A stretch of DNA of 64,000 nt from Planctomycetota bacterium (GTDB lineage Bacteria; Planctomycetota; Brocadiia; JAADGH01), in NCBI GenBank assembly GCA_013152475.1, contig JAADGH010000200.1, positions 29,034 to 93,033 of the forward strand. The letters run 5' to 3'. Below are positions 8,335-16,979 of this stretch, in pieces. Numbering within the stretch: the first letter of the stretch is position 1; every line of letters begins with the position of its first letter. A program made the position numbers and the translations under genes. The notes beneath the pieces are model-generated. The model had not been told where the DNA came from and did not search any database. It was given only the letters and a program-made list of their open reading frames with translations.

Positions 8335-9081
8335 ATGAATAGCCCCAAACGGATAGCGCTGTATTCTCTGATCGTTGCGCTGGTCATCAGCGCGCTGATC
8401 GGGATCTACGCGCTGCTGCACGGAGAGTTCGACTGGTTTGAGATGCGAATTCTCTTGACATCCGTCACCATCTCCGGCGGAAGCATGTGTTCCCTCGCCT
8501 GCGCCAGCCTGGCCGAGACGCGGAAGAAGTTGTGGCTGCCCGCGGCGGGAATCCTCCTCTCGGCGCTCACCGTCCTGTTCATCCTCTACGGCATCTGGGC
8601 CGATGTCCATGACGATACCTTTTGGAAGGTGGTCATGTCACTCGGGGTGGCGACAGCCGCCACAGCCCATGTCTGCCTGCTGTCCCATGCCCGGCTTTCG
8701 TCGACCTACATCATCGCGTCGGTCGCGGCGGACATCGCGATTGCAACGCTCGCACTGCTCATCCTCGCCCTCATCTGGATCGAGGACATGGACTCGATCA
8801 CGTGGTTCCGCCTGCTCGGTGTCAACTCCATCGTCGTCGCAGTGCTTTCCATCATGCTTCCGATCCTACACAAGCTGAGCGCTACCGAAGCAATTGGAGA
8901 AACGAAGGAAGAAGACGCGCCGCAGGAAATGGCCCGCTCCAATGATGACCTCGGCGAAATCCCGGTTCTCTGCCCGCAGTGCGAGGCCCGGTTCAAGCAC
9001 GCGCCGGGAAAGATCGAGTGTGGCCGCTGCGGGTGCATGTTCCGCGTGGAGGTCTACTCGCCCGGCAAGGAAACCCCGTGA
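8335..9081 (+). CDS. six-helix membrane protein with C-terminal zinc ribbon
   Basis: 248-residue protein of unknown function. Six hydrophobic helices are visible at about 7-27, 38-58, 66-88, 96-115, 121-146 and 153-174. They are followed by an acidic linker (ETKEEDAPQEMARS) and a cytoplasmic zinc ribbon (VLCPQCEARFKHAPGK, then CGRCGCMFRVEV) of the MJ0042 type, the same class as the one fused to the kinase at 1-1555. Family membership of the membrane part is not recognised. It starts 83 bases after the methyltransferase-like gene and is convergent with the second UroD homologue. Confidence 0.75.
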   Translation: MNSPKRIALYSLIVALVISALIGIYALLHGEFDWFEMRILLTSVTISGGSMCSLACASLAETRKKLWLPAAGILLSALTVLFILYGIWADVHDDTFWKVVMSLGVATAATAHVCLLSHARLSSTYIIASVAADIAIATLALLILALIWIEDMDSITWFRLLGVNSIVVAVLSIMLPILHKLSATEAIGETKEEDAPQEMARSNDDLGEIPVLCPQCEARFKHAPGKIECGRCGCMFRVEVYSPGKETP

Positions 9082-9091
9082 GACGGGCTGA

Positions 9092-10081
9092 CTACCTGTA
9101 AACGAGGAACGCGTCGTAGCCTTGTTGGAAGGCCTCGGCGTTCTCGGGCTTCGGATTGCCCCCGCCGCGGTAGATCATCATGCCGGGAAATTCTCGGTGC
9201 AGGTCGCGCAGCCGCATCACTTCGGCGCGGATTTCATCTGGGGTTCCCACGTCAATGGCCTGCGAATCCGTCTTGATCAGGAAAAGCTTGTTCTGCCCGG
9301 CCCGTCGCATGAAAGGCCCGGGGTCCATGGAACTGCTCTCGATATAGAATCCGTCCGGCCCGAGCGCGAGAAGGTCATCAAGTGCATCAGCATAGTTCCC
9401 GTCACTGATGTAGAGGACCTTTCGTCCAGCGTCATGAATAGTCGCGAAGATCCGCTCATACCACGGAAAAACATACCTGCGGCAGAACTCCGGTCCGATC
9501 ATAAGTCCGCGCGTCGCCGCGATGTCATCGTGGATTGTGATCAGTTTCACTCCCTCGATCCGCGCCCAGCCCTTGGCCACGGCGAGAGACGCCTCGCCGA
9601 AGCGATCCAGGATTTCAGCAAACCGTTCAGGTTCCAGGGCGAGCGCCATGAGAAACGGTTCCCAGCCAAACTCAATGGTCGCGCGGGTGATGAGCGTGCC
9701 GTAGTGGTGCGGGAGAGGGTATCCTTTTGCGCCTCCCTCTTGCATGAGCCGAGCCATGACGGACAGCATGGGCTCGGCCACTTCCTCGACTTCAAAGAGG
9801 TCGAGATCGACGCGGAGGACATCGTTGTGATCTCTGTACTTCTCCCGGGCATCCGTGGCCCAAACGCCGCCGTCATGTGTGACACGTCGCTTTCCGTCCT
9901 TGGTCACACCAATCGTACCGGCCTCGGGACGCGGTTCACCATCGCCAAGGTGGTAGATGTCGGGACGGTACTCCACCATGACCCAATCGCGGCAGGGCAA
10001 CCGGTCCGGACGCTCCAACCGGAGAACCTTCTGCATTCGGGCCTTTTTTTCTTCGACATCATCCATGGAAGAACATCCCAT
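9092..10081 (-). CDS. uroporphyrinogen decarboxylase-like protein
   Basis: 329-residue UroD-fold protein, final gene of the ThuA / Gfo-Idh / sulfatase operon. N-terminal KVLRLERPDRLPCRDW and internal ATIEFGWEPFLMAL, TIHDDIAATRGLMIGPEF and DGFYIESSSMDPG match the superfamily. The metal H-x-C seen in its paralogue at 7154 is replaced by YISDG, so the zinc methyltransferase chemistry is not supported; such proteins are frequent in polysaccharide operons with no known activity. Start is uncertain: ATG at 10081 is 4 bases after the sulfatase stop with a poor ribosome site, while ATG at 10066 also begins ahead of the conserved region. Confidence 0.8.
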   Translation of the reverse strand: MGCSSMDDVEEKKARMQKVLRLERPDRLPCRDWVMVEYRPDIYHLGDGEPRPEAGTIGVTKDGKRRVTHDGGVWATDAREKYRDHNDVLRVDLDLFEVEEVAEPMLSVMARLMQEGGAKGYPLPHHYGTLITRATIEFGWEPFLMALALEPERFAEILDRFGEASLAVAKGWARIEGVKLITIHDDIAATRGLMIGPEFCRRYVFPWYERIFATIHDAGRKVLYISDGNYADALDDLLALGPDGFYIESSSMDPGPFMRRAGQNKLFLIKTDSQAIDVGTPDEIRAEVMRLRDLHREFPGMMIYRGGGNPKPENAEAFQQGYDAFLVYR

Positions 10082-10085
10082 AAGG

Positions 10086-11531
10086 TCATGAACTTACTTC
10101 AGGCCACTGCGCCCCGTGATCATGCCGCTCCTCGACGCTGCGCCCATCGATGTAGGTCCCCGGCGGGGGGAGATGCCCCGCGCAGAGGAGATAGTCCCCC
10201 TCCGATTCCATCCAGGCCATCAGCTTCGCATGGAGTTCTTCCCGGCTCGTTGTGTGCGCGGGATCATCGATGAGGTTCGTCCGCTCGCCGGGATCGCTCG
10301 CCAGATCGTACAGCTCGCAGAGATCGTGCGGACTCCAGTTGTACTTATAGCGCCCGGTGTGGATGCCGCGCAGCTTGAACTCCCGGCCCTGGTACGAGTC
10401 GTAGCAGTAAAACGTATGCTCATGCTCCGTGACCCAGTGCGACCGCCCGCACTCATCGTCATTGAGGATGCCCTCGGCCCCGGCCAGGGAGATGAGCGTG
10501 GGAAAGAGATCACGCAGGTTGACAAACCCGTCCGGCTTCGTCGGTTTTCGTTTTTGCGGATCGCGGATGATCATGGGGATGTGCATCGTCTCCTGGTAGA
10601 AGTCCGGGCCTTTGTCGAACTTCCCGTGTCCGCCCAGCATCTCGCCGTGGTCGGGGCAGAAGGCGACGACTGTGTTGTGTGTCAGTCCGAGTTCGTCAAG
10701 CCTGTCCAGCACGCGCCCGAACTGCTTGTCCAAGTGTGAGCAGAAGCCCCAGTAGTGCTGGCACGTCTTCCGCCACTGCTCCTGCGTGAGCACGCGCGTC
10801 TCCTGGCAGGGCCAGTAAGGCCGCGACTGCATGTCCGGCTTGTTCGGCTCGGTGAAGGGCGTGCAGTAGTTCTCCGGCATGAAGTCGTCCGCCAGGTCGG
10901 CATACATCTCGGCGAATCGCCTTGGAATGTTGTGGGGGAAGTGCGGCCCGTTCGTCGATATGATCGCACAGAATGGCTTGTCCCCTTTGGCCAATCCTTC
11001 GATCTGCTCTATGCCCATCTCCACGCGGCATTGATCCAGCCCGATGCCCTCTGAATACGAACCGTAATAGAACTGGAGTATCTCGCCATCCAGTGTCGGG
11101 TTCGGCCCGCGCCGGGCTGCGCTGCCGTGTTCGCGGTCCCCGCCGTCGCTGCAGCGGACGTTGTGGATGCCGCGCTCGTGCAGCGTGCCCTGGCCGAGGT
11201 GCCACTTGCCGCAGTAGGATACTTCATATCCTGCATCGTCCCGCAGGCGCTCGAGGTAGGTCTTCAGGTCGAGACGGAGCTTGCCATGAGGGTAGAAGGA
11301 GCCGCGCCCCACGTTATCCGTCAGATTGTTCTGGTACGGCCACCTGCCGGTGAAGATCGATCCCCGCGCCGGCGTGCACAGGGGATAGCACGTGTAAGCG
11401 TTGAGGAACGCGTGGCCCTCCTCCGCAAAGCGCAGCAGGTTCGGCGTCCGGCAGACGTGTCCCGCCTGGAAGATAGTGTCCCACCTCCACTGGTCCGCCA
11501 TAAGGAACACGATGTTCAGCGGCTTGCCCAT
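10086..11531 (-). CDS. sulfatase (type I, formylglycine-dependent)
   Basis: 481-residue sulfatase that would hydrolyse a sulfate ester on a carbohydrate. Residues 7-20 carry the metal-site strand (IVFLMADQWRWDT) and C52 lies in CTPARG (52-57), the C-x-P-x-R sequence whose Cys is converted to formylglycine. GKWHLG and the PDHGEMLG metal motif follow. No signal peptide is visible, so it is predicted to act in the cytoplasm on imported oligosaccharides. The ATG overlaps the Gfo/Idh stop (TGATG), indicating coupled translation. A possible maturase relative, the FGE-like lipoprotein, is at 52393-53289, but that protein is extracytoplasmic. Confidence 0.92.
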   Translation of the reverse strand: MGKPLNIVFLMADQWRWDTIFQAGHVCRTPNLLRFAEEGHAFLNAYTCYPLCTPARGSIFTGRWPYQNNLTDNVGRGSFYPHGKLRLDLKTYLERLRDDAGYEVSYCGKWHLGQGTLHERGIHNVRCSDGGDREHGSAARRGPNPTLDGEILQFYYGSYSEGIGLDQCRVEMGIEQIEGLAKGDKPFCAIISTNGPHFPHNIPRRFAEMYADLADDFMPENYCTPFTEPNKPDMQSRPYWPCQETRVLTQEQWRKTCQHYWGFCSHLDKQFGRVLDRLDELGLTHNTVVAFCPDHGEMLGGHGKFDKGPDFYQETMHIPMIIRDPQKRKPTKPDGFVNLRDLFPTLISLAGAEGILNDDECGRSHWVTEHEHTFYCYDSYQGREFKLRGIHTGRYKYNWSPHDLCELYDLASDPGERTNLIDDPAHTTSREELHAKLMAWMESEGDYLLCAGHLPPPGTYIDGRSVEERHDHGAQWPEVSS

Positions 11532-12535
11532 CAGAGATCGATCGCAACGCGCTGCCGCTTGTCGCCTGATTCGGCAATGGCCTCGCAGACGGCCACGGCC
11601 TTCATGCCGTGCTCCAGGGTCACGCGCAGTTCCGCACCATCGAGGACGGCATCAGCAAAGTTGCCGTAGAGTCGAAGGAGCGGGTCCATGGGTTGCTTCG
11701 GCACGGCGATAGCCTCGGCCTGCTTGTTCCGGCACGTTTTGTCCTCGTTGAAGCCGTCATGCTTCACGATGTTGACAGTGGCCTTGTCCACGGCACAGAT
11801 TGTGCCTCTACGACCGATGAGTTGGTTGATGTTCTGTATCTGGTCCGCGGCCAGGCTGCCGCTCAGATTCGCCACGCGGCGCTTGCCGTCCTGCTCGAAC
11901 TCGATGACCGCGCTCACGAACTCGATGGTCTGATCGCCCTTGAACGATCCGCGCTGCACGTCGGCATACACGGCCACCGGGTTCCACTCCGCGAGCCAGA
12001 GGACGAGGTCGATGTCGTGCGACACGGTATCCATTACGCCACCATACGATTCCGGGAAGAAGTATTGCGGGTTCATGAATCCTCGCTGCCGGGTCCAACA
12101 GATCTGAACGAGGTCGATGTCGCCGACTTGTTCCTTCAGTACCTCCGTGTAGGTCATAAAACGCTGCTGGTAGCCGATGGTCCCGATGACATTGTTTGTC
12201 TTTGCCCTTTCGATGATTTCCTTTGCGGCAGCTACCGTATCCGTAAAGGGCTTCTCGATGATGAAGTGTTTGCCCGCAGCAATAGCGTCCAGTGTCACCG
12301 CGGTGTGGTGACGTGTATGCGTCGAAATGAGGACGGCGTCCAGATCGTCCTTCGCCAGAAGCTCCTTGCTATCGGTGAATGCCGGCACGCCGAACTGTTC
12401 GGCGGCTGCCGTGGCGCGTTCCTGGTCCAGGTCGCACACCGCGATAAGCTCCATCCTGTCACAGTTCTGTGCCGCCTTGGCATGGGCCGGTCCGCGTTGA
12501 CCACAACCAATGAGTGCAACGTTCAGTTTCGACAT
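11531..12535 (-). CDS. Gfo/Idh/MocA-family NAD(P)-dependent oxidoreductase
   Basis: 334-residue dehydrogenase. The Rossmann fold opens with VALIGCGQRGPAHAKA, followed by a D at the end of the second strand (LIAVCDLD) and STHTRHH. The catalytic-lysine motif appears as IIEKPFTD (E-K-P). The C-terminal half has the MNPQYFFPESYGGVMDTVSHDIDL region containing the conserved G-x-x-x-D/H-x-x-H arrangement. It would oxidise or reduce a sugar hydroxyl. The ATG at 12535 is preferred over an upstream ATG at 12589 because AAAGGA lies 7 bases before it and homology starts there. It sits between ThuA and a sulfatase in one operon. Confidence 0.9.
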   Translation of the reverse strand: MSKLNVALIGCGQRGPAHAKAAQNCDRMELIAVCDLDQERATAAAEQFGVPAFTDSKELLAKDDLDAVLISTHTRHHTAVTLDAIAAGKHFIIEKPFTDTVAAAKEIIERAKTNNVIGTIGYQQRFMTYTEVLKEQVGDIDLVQICWTRQRGFMNPQYFFPESYGGVMDTVSHDIDLVLWLAEWNPVAVYADVQRGSFKGDQTIEFVSAVIEFEQDGKRRVANLSGSLAADQIQNINQLIGRRGTICAVDKATVNIVKHDGFNEDKTCRNKQAEAIAVPKQPMDPLLRLYGNFADAVLDGAELRVTLEHGMKAVAVCEAIAESGDKRQRVAIDL

Positions 12536-12555
12536 TGTGAATCCTTTCTTGTCAA

Positions 12556-13293
12556 TTACCTCGGGGTTACCCATTTCACGGCGCGACAAATGATCCCTTG
12601 CACGACCGTATCGCGATAGGTCGGATCGGTTTCATGTCCAGGCTGGAGGTAGAAGCTCCTGCCCTTGCCCACTTGATACGTCCAGGCCGCGCGTGTCACG
12701 AGGCCCGCGACCTTGAACTCCTCTACTTCATACTTCCCGGACTCGAAATTGAACACACGGGACTGCCGTGTCTCGCAGTCGGGGACCGTCATTTCCAGCA
12801 GCACATCCGCCCCCTCCACAAGCCCATACGGTTCGTAGTAGGCCTCGTCTGTGACTTCGAAGCTCTCGACACCCTCGAAGATCGGGTGCTCTTTCGTGAC
12901 AGTGTACTTCATCGGCACGCCATCTTCCCAGCCGTAGTGCTCCGTCTGGCCGAAGAGACGCGGCGCGAGGATCGGATTCGCACGGAAGCTCAAAATGCTG
13001 TGCAGGCCCACCAGCCCGGCCTTGCCGGACTCCACCTGTGACACGATCGCCTTCTGCGATTCCACCGAGATCGGCCGCCCGTGTCCCCAGAGGACCACCG
13101 CCTGGTAGGCGTCGAGCGCCTTCGGTGTGAAGCAATCCTCCACAACCGCGAACGGGAATGCCTCGAAGTCGCCCGACTGATTCAGAAAATCGGCGACGAC
13201 CTGATGGATTCCTTCGGGATAGGCGATGGGACGCTCCGGCTTGTGCAAACCGGCGGCATCCGTCCAGACCAAGACGCGCAGTTTCTCCGCCAT
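12556..13293 (-). CDS. ThuA-domain protein
   Basis: 245-residue protein with the class-I glutamine amidotransferase-like ThuA fold (LRVLVWTDAAGLHKPE, YQAVVLWGHG, GLVGLHSI, VTKEHPIFEGVESF, TYQVGKGRSFYLQPGHE). ThuA proteins accompany trehalose and other disaccharide catabolism, often with Gfo/Idh dehydrogenases as here; biochemical activity is poorly known. It is the promoter-proximal gene of a four-gene operon. Start codon ATG at 13293 has AAGGGAG about 6 bases upstream and a good promoter at 13346-13374. Confidence 0.88.
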   Translation of the reverse strand: MAEKLRVLVWTDAAGLHKPERPIAYPEGIHQVVADFLNQSGDFEAFPFAVVEDCFTPKALDAYQAVVLWGHGRPISVESQKAIVSQVESGKAGLVGLHSILSFRANPILAPRLFGQTEHYGWEDGVPMKYTVTKEHPIFEGVESFEVTDEAYYEPYGLVEGADVLLEMTVPDCETRQSRVFNFESGKYEVEEFKVAGLVTRAAWTYQVGKGRSFYLQPGHETDPTYRDTVVQGIICRAVKWVTPR

Positions 13294-13345
13294 GCGTTAC
13301 TCCCTTTCAACTGAGGTGTGCAGCCTCAACAAACGTAAAGGGAAT

Positions 13346-13374
13346 ATTGTAGGAAAGGAGGGAAGCTGAGTCAA
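13346..13374 (-). promoter_or_regulatory. sigma70-like promoter of the ThuA/Gfo/sulfatase/UroD operon
   Basis: On the minus strand TTGACT (13374-13369), 17-bp spacer, TACAAT (13351-13346). Predicted start near 13339, about 46 bases before the ThuA ATG. Confidence 0.55.
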
Positions 13375-13392
13375 TCGTTCACCCGGAGCAGG

Positions 13393-14829
13393 TTATTTCG
13401 GCGGGGGAAATTTCGCGCGCGCGTTGGCGTATCGCGAAAGCACATCTCGGTAAGGGGCAGGGTCGGTCTCGATGCGCTTGGTCTCGATCTTCACGCGCTG
13501 CCGTCCCTGACGGGCATCGTCCCACCAGCCAGCCGCCATCCCGCCGAAGACCGTTGCGCCGACCACGGCGGCATCGCGGGTGTCGGGGAGGAGCACGGGA
13601 CGGTGGAGGACTGCGGATACGATCTCAACCCACAGGCGGTTCTTGGCGGAACCGCCGAGCATGGCGATCGCCGACACAGGCCCCGTAGCGGACTCGATGT
13701 TCCGCAGGAAAAAAGCAGATTCCATGGCCAGCCCCTCCATGACCGATCGGAGCATGTTGCCACAGAGGTGTTCGAGGGTGAAGCCGATCCATGCCGCCTC
13801 GCGTTTACCCGCAAGGCAGGGAATGAAGAGCAATCCACCTGCGCCGGGTCCGACCTCGCGCGCCTCCCTTTCTGCCGCCTCATAGTCCTCCACGCCGAGG
13901 GCGTCCATGATGCGGTCGAAGTAGCCATTGCCTGCAGGCATGGCCCCGAGTGCGCCCCAAAGATCGCCGACGGCATAGGGCGCGAGAAAGATCCCCTTTG
14001 ACTTCGTCCGGTTAATGGATTCGGAGAGTGCGAAGAGCACCCAGGCGGTTCCGGTCGAGAGCATGGCGGTGCCGGAATCCACAAGCCCTGCCCCGAGGGC
14101 CGCGCAGTGCTGGTCGTGAACGGGAACAGCGACGGGGATGCCTCGCGACAGACCGAGATGCGCCGCCGCCTCGCGCAGGAGCCGCCCCCCCACTTCACCC
14201 GCCCGGTGCATGGGCGGGAGACGCCCGGGCTTGACGCCCGCAACGGCAAGGAGATCCGTGTCCCATGTGACCGTGTCGAGATTCAGGAGACCGGTGATGG
14301 ATGTGTTTGTGGGGTCGGTCGCGCCGTTGCCTGTGAGCCAGCGAAGGATCCAGTCCTCGACAAACGAAATACTGCCGGTCCGTTTCATCAGGTCCGATTC
14401 GTTCTCCTTCAGCCAAAGGACAAGAGGAGCCGCGATGCCCGGATTGTCCAGGCCGGTCCGTTCGCGAAAAAAGTCAGCCCCGTGCTCCTTCAGCAGGGAC
14501 TCATTCTGTGTAGTCGCCCGATGGTCCATCCAGGAGATGATCGGGTGGATCGGCGCGTCATGTTCATCAAGGAGAAGGAGCGCCGCGGCCTGCGTCGACA
14601 GGCCGATGCCCTTCACGTCTCTGCCCGCAAACGCTTCCCGGGCCGCATTGGTCAGGGCCGTGAGGAGATCTTCGGGGTCTTGCTCAAATCGCCCCCCTGA
14701 TCCCGCGTGGAGGGAATACTGTGCAGAGGCAACGGGGCCTAACGAACCATCCTCGTTCAGAACCACTGCCTTAATGGCGGTCGTTCCGATGTCGATGCCG
14801 AGCACGCAATCGGTGTCAGGTGAGTTCAC
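13393..14829 (-). CDS. FGGY-family carbohydrate kinase (xylulokinase-like)
   Basis: 478-residue sugar kinase that would phosphorylate a pentulose, hexulose or polyol with ATP. Phosphate-1 motif LGIDIGTTAIKAVVLNEDG is at the N-terminus; SWMDHRA, the catalytic-Asp region HDQHCAALGAGL, and the C-terminal LGGSAKNRLW and DAAVVGATVFGGMAAGW motifs are all in the expected order. The real start is GTG at 14829: GGGAGG lies 6 bases upstream, whereas a longer open frame to 15051 would read antisense-like residues through the aminotransferase. It overlaps the aminotransferase end by 14 bases and is the last gene of the DeoR operon. Sugar specificity cannot be told from sequence. Confidence 0.92.
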   Translation of the reverse strand: MNSPDTDCVLGIDIGTTAIKAVVLNEDGSLGPVASAQYSLHAGSGGRFEQDPEDLLTALTNAAREAFAGRDVKGIGLSTQAAALLLLDEHDAPIHPIISWMDHRATTQNESLLKEHGADFFRERTGLDNPGIAAPLVLWLKENESDLMKRTGSISFVEDWILRWLTGNGATDPTNTSITGLLNLDTVTWDTDLLAVAGVKPGRLPPMHRAGEVGGRLLREAAAHLGLSRGIPVAVPVHDQHCAALGAGLVDSGTAMLSTGTAWVLFALSESINRTKSKGIFLAPYAVGDLWGALGAMPAGNGYFDRIMDALGVEDYEAAEREAREVGPGAGGLLFIPCLAGKREAAWIGFTLEHLCGNMLRSVMEGLAMESAFFLRNIESATGPVSAIAMLGGSAKNRLWVEIVSAVLHRPVLLPDTRDAAVVGATVFGGMAAGWWDDARQGRQRVKIETKRIETDPAPYRDVLSRYANARAKFPPPK

Positions 14830-16150
14830 GCTCGACCTCCCCGATGGATTCATCGATGATGTCCATGCACTTCGCCGCCGTCGCCTCGTCCATGATGATC
14901 GGTGGGGACATGCGGAGGATGTGGCCGGCCGGGACCCAGGCAAGCCCTTTCTGGAAGGCGCGTTGATAAACCAACTTCCCTGCCTCTTCGAAGGGTTCCT
15001 GCGTTTCGCGATCGCGAACCAGTTCAACACCCATGAGGCAACCCAACACACGAACGTCGCCGACGATCGGGTGTTCTGCCTTCATCCGATCGAGACGTTT
15101 CCGGAACAACACCTCCAGGCACTTGGCATTCTCCAGGAGTTTTTCCTCTTCAATGACCTCGATGGAGGCCAGCGCAGCAGCACAGGCCATGGGATTGCCG
15201 CCGTACGACGTGGACGCGGAGATGGACTCGACCGCTTCGCCGAAGGACTCGCGCGCAACCATGGCTGTCACGGGGAAACCGTTGCCCAATCCTTTGCCGA
15301 GGGTCACGACATCCGGCACGACATCCCAATGCTCCATCGCCAGCCATGTTCCTGTTCTGCCGACACCGGTCAGCACCTCGTCGGCGAAGAGGAGGATATT
15401 TCGCTCGTCGCACCACGTGCGAAGTTTGGGGAAGAAATCGTCCGGCGGGAAGATCGACCCGGCCCAGCCCTGGATCGGCTCCAGGACGACGGCCGCTACC
15501 TGCCCCGTGGTCGCCTCGGCGAGGAACTCGTCATAGAGCTTCAGATACGCATCGGTATCAATTGTCCCATCGGCATGGGTGAAGTGGGGGCGATAGGGAT
15601 CGGGGCGGGGGACCATGTAGAACCCCGGGGCGCGTGTCGGGCCATAGCTCGGCTTCATGCGGGCCAAGCTGACGGCGTGGCCGGTCTTGCCGTGGAAATC
15701 GCGGAAGCAGGACAGAAACTCATGCCGCCCTGTGGCAGCCCGGCAGAGGCGGATGCCGGCCTCTACGGCTGTGGTGCCGGAATCGTAGAGCTGCACCGCA
15801 CCGAGGTCGCCGGGCAGCACATCGACCAGTTTCTCCAGCAACTCTGTCTTGACCTGTGTCGTAAAGTCGTGGCAGTTCATCAGCGTCTTGGCATACTTCG
15901 CCACAGCTTCCGACACCTTTGGATGGCAGTGGCCGAGGTTGGTCACGTAGATGCCGGACGAAAAATCGAGATAGACGTTGCCGTCAACGTCGGTGAGTGT
16001 AACGCCCTCGCCTTTCTCGAAACACACGGGAAAGAGTTTTACCTGACTCGAGTAGCCCTTCATGATCGCGCTCGCGCGCTGATGCATCGCCGTGGACTTC
16101 GGGCCGGGGATGTCCTTTGTAACAAGGCGGGGCAACTGGGCAAGTCCCAT
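14816..16150 (-). CDS. class III PLP-dependent aminotransferase
   Basis: 444-residue fold-type I aminotransferase of the GABA / ornithine / beta-alanine group. Cofactor and substrate motifs: DVDGNVYLDFSSGI near the N-terminus, SGTTAVEAGIRL (phosphate loop), LEPIQGWAG, FADEVLTGVGRTG (PLP-ring Asp) and LGKGLGNGFPV with the Schiff-base Lys. Start ATG at 16150 has AAGGAG about 7 bases upstream; residues read upstream of it in the same frame are not conserved. Its place between a DhnA-type aldolase and an FGGY kinase under a DeoR regulator suggests it aminates or deaminates a keto-sugar or aldehyde in that pathway rather than serving a general amino-acid role. Substrate unknown. Confidence 0.92.
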   Translation of the reverse strand: MGLAQLPRLVTKDIPGPKSTAMHQRASAIMKGYSSQVKLFPVCFEKGEGVTLTDVDGNVYLDFSSGIYVTNLGHCHPKVSEAVAKYAKTLMNCHDFTTQVKTELLEKLVDVLPGDLGAVQLYDSGTTAVEAGIRLCRAATGRHEFLSCFRDFHGKTGHAVSLARMKPSYGPTRAPGFYMVPRPDPYRPHFTHADGTIDTDAYLKLYDEFLAEATTGQVAAVVLEPIQGWAGSIFPPDDFFPKLRTWCDERNILLFADEVLTGVGRTGTWLAMEHWDVVPDVVTLGKGLGNGFPVTAMVARESFGEAVESISASTSYGGNPMACAAALASIEVIEEEKLLENAKCLEVLFRKRLDRMKAEHPIVGDVRVLGCLMGVELVRDRETQEPFEEAGKLVYQRAFQKGLAWVPAGHILRMSPPIIMDEATAAKCMDIIDESIGEVERELT

Positions 16151-16163
16151 GTTCGCTCTCCTT

Positions 16164-16979
16164 CTATTCGATCGGCACGTTGTTGGTTTGGGCGGCCTCC
16201 TCTGCGGTCTTCCCCTTTTGCACCACATCAATCAGCGCGGCCTGGAACCGGGCGGGGTCGGGCCAACTGATCGCATTGCGACCAAAGACAACCCCCTTCG
16301 CGCCGTCATCGATCTCGCGACGGGCAAGTCGCAGGGCGTCCATGGGGGTCGGAAGCTTTTCGGCGCCGAGTCCGAGAATGGGCACGGGACAGCCCCCGAC
16401 AACTTCCTTGAAGTTGATCGTGTGGAACGTCTTGATGGCATCGGCGCCGAGTTCGGCGATGATGCGACAACCGATCTTGATCTGTTCGTAAAGCTCCTCG
16501 CGGGACAAGTGATGTGGCCGGGCTGGGAAGTACTCCCCGATGACCGGCAGCCCGATTTGCTTCGCTTCCTCGGCCAGTTGACAAAAAACACGAACGTTCT
16601 CGCTGTCGCGCCTTTCGCTGCCGGTGTTCAGTGCGAGACTGACGACCACGGCTTCCGCCCCGAGGGCCGCCGCGTGTTTGGCCGAGCACGCGCTCACCGT
16701 TTCGGCCTCGCGGTAGTTCCATTGAAAACAATATGTCGTGCTCCAATTGAGCCGGATGATCGGCATGGGCGCGCCCTTGTTTGCAAAGACCTCCGCACAG
16801 TGCTCGATCATGCCTGGCGAGAGGAGAATGCCGTCCGCATCGGGGCTGATCTTGCGCGCCGTTTTGGGCAGGTCCTCCAGGAAGGGGATCGGCCCATCGA
16901 ACTCGCCGTGATCAATGGCCACAACAACGGCATTGCCCCCGGAAAAAAGCTTTCCCAAGCGTATCGTTTTCCCGTTCAT
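16164..16979 (-). CDS. class I aldolase (DhnA/LsrF-type)
   Basis: 271-residue TIM-barrel aldolase of the DeoC/FbaB superfamily. Motifs: VVVAIDHGEFDGPIPFLEDL, ILLSPGMI, VSLALNTGSE, ELGADAIKTFH (the Lys is the expected Schiff-base residue) and GVVFGRNAISW. Family members cleave fructose-1,6-bisphosphate, or thiolyse the AI-2 product in LsrF. Its ATG overlaps the DeoR stop as ATGA, and the aminotransferase follows 13 bases after it, so it is co-translated in the operon. It probably performs the retro-aldol cleavage of the kinase product. Confidence 0.88.
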   Translation of the reverse strand: MNGKTIRLGKLFSGGNAVVVAIDHGEFDGPIPFLEDLPKTARKISPDADGILLSPGMIEHCAEVFANKGAPMPIIRLNWSTTYCFQWNYREAETVSACSAKHAAALGAEAVVVSLALNTGSERRDSENVRVFCQLAEEAKQIGLPVIGEYFPARPHHLSREELYEQIKIGCRIIAELGADAIKTFHTINFKEVVGGCPVPILGLGAEKLPTPMDALRLARREIDDGAKGVVFGRNAISWPDPARFQAALIDVVQKGKTAEEAAQTNNVPIE

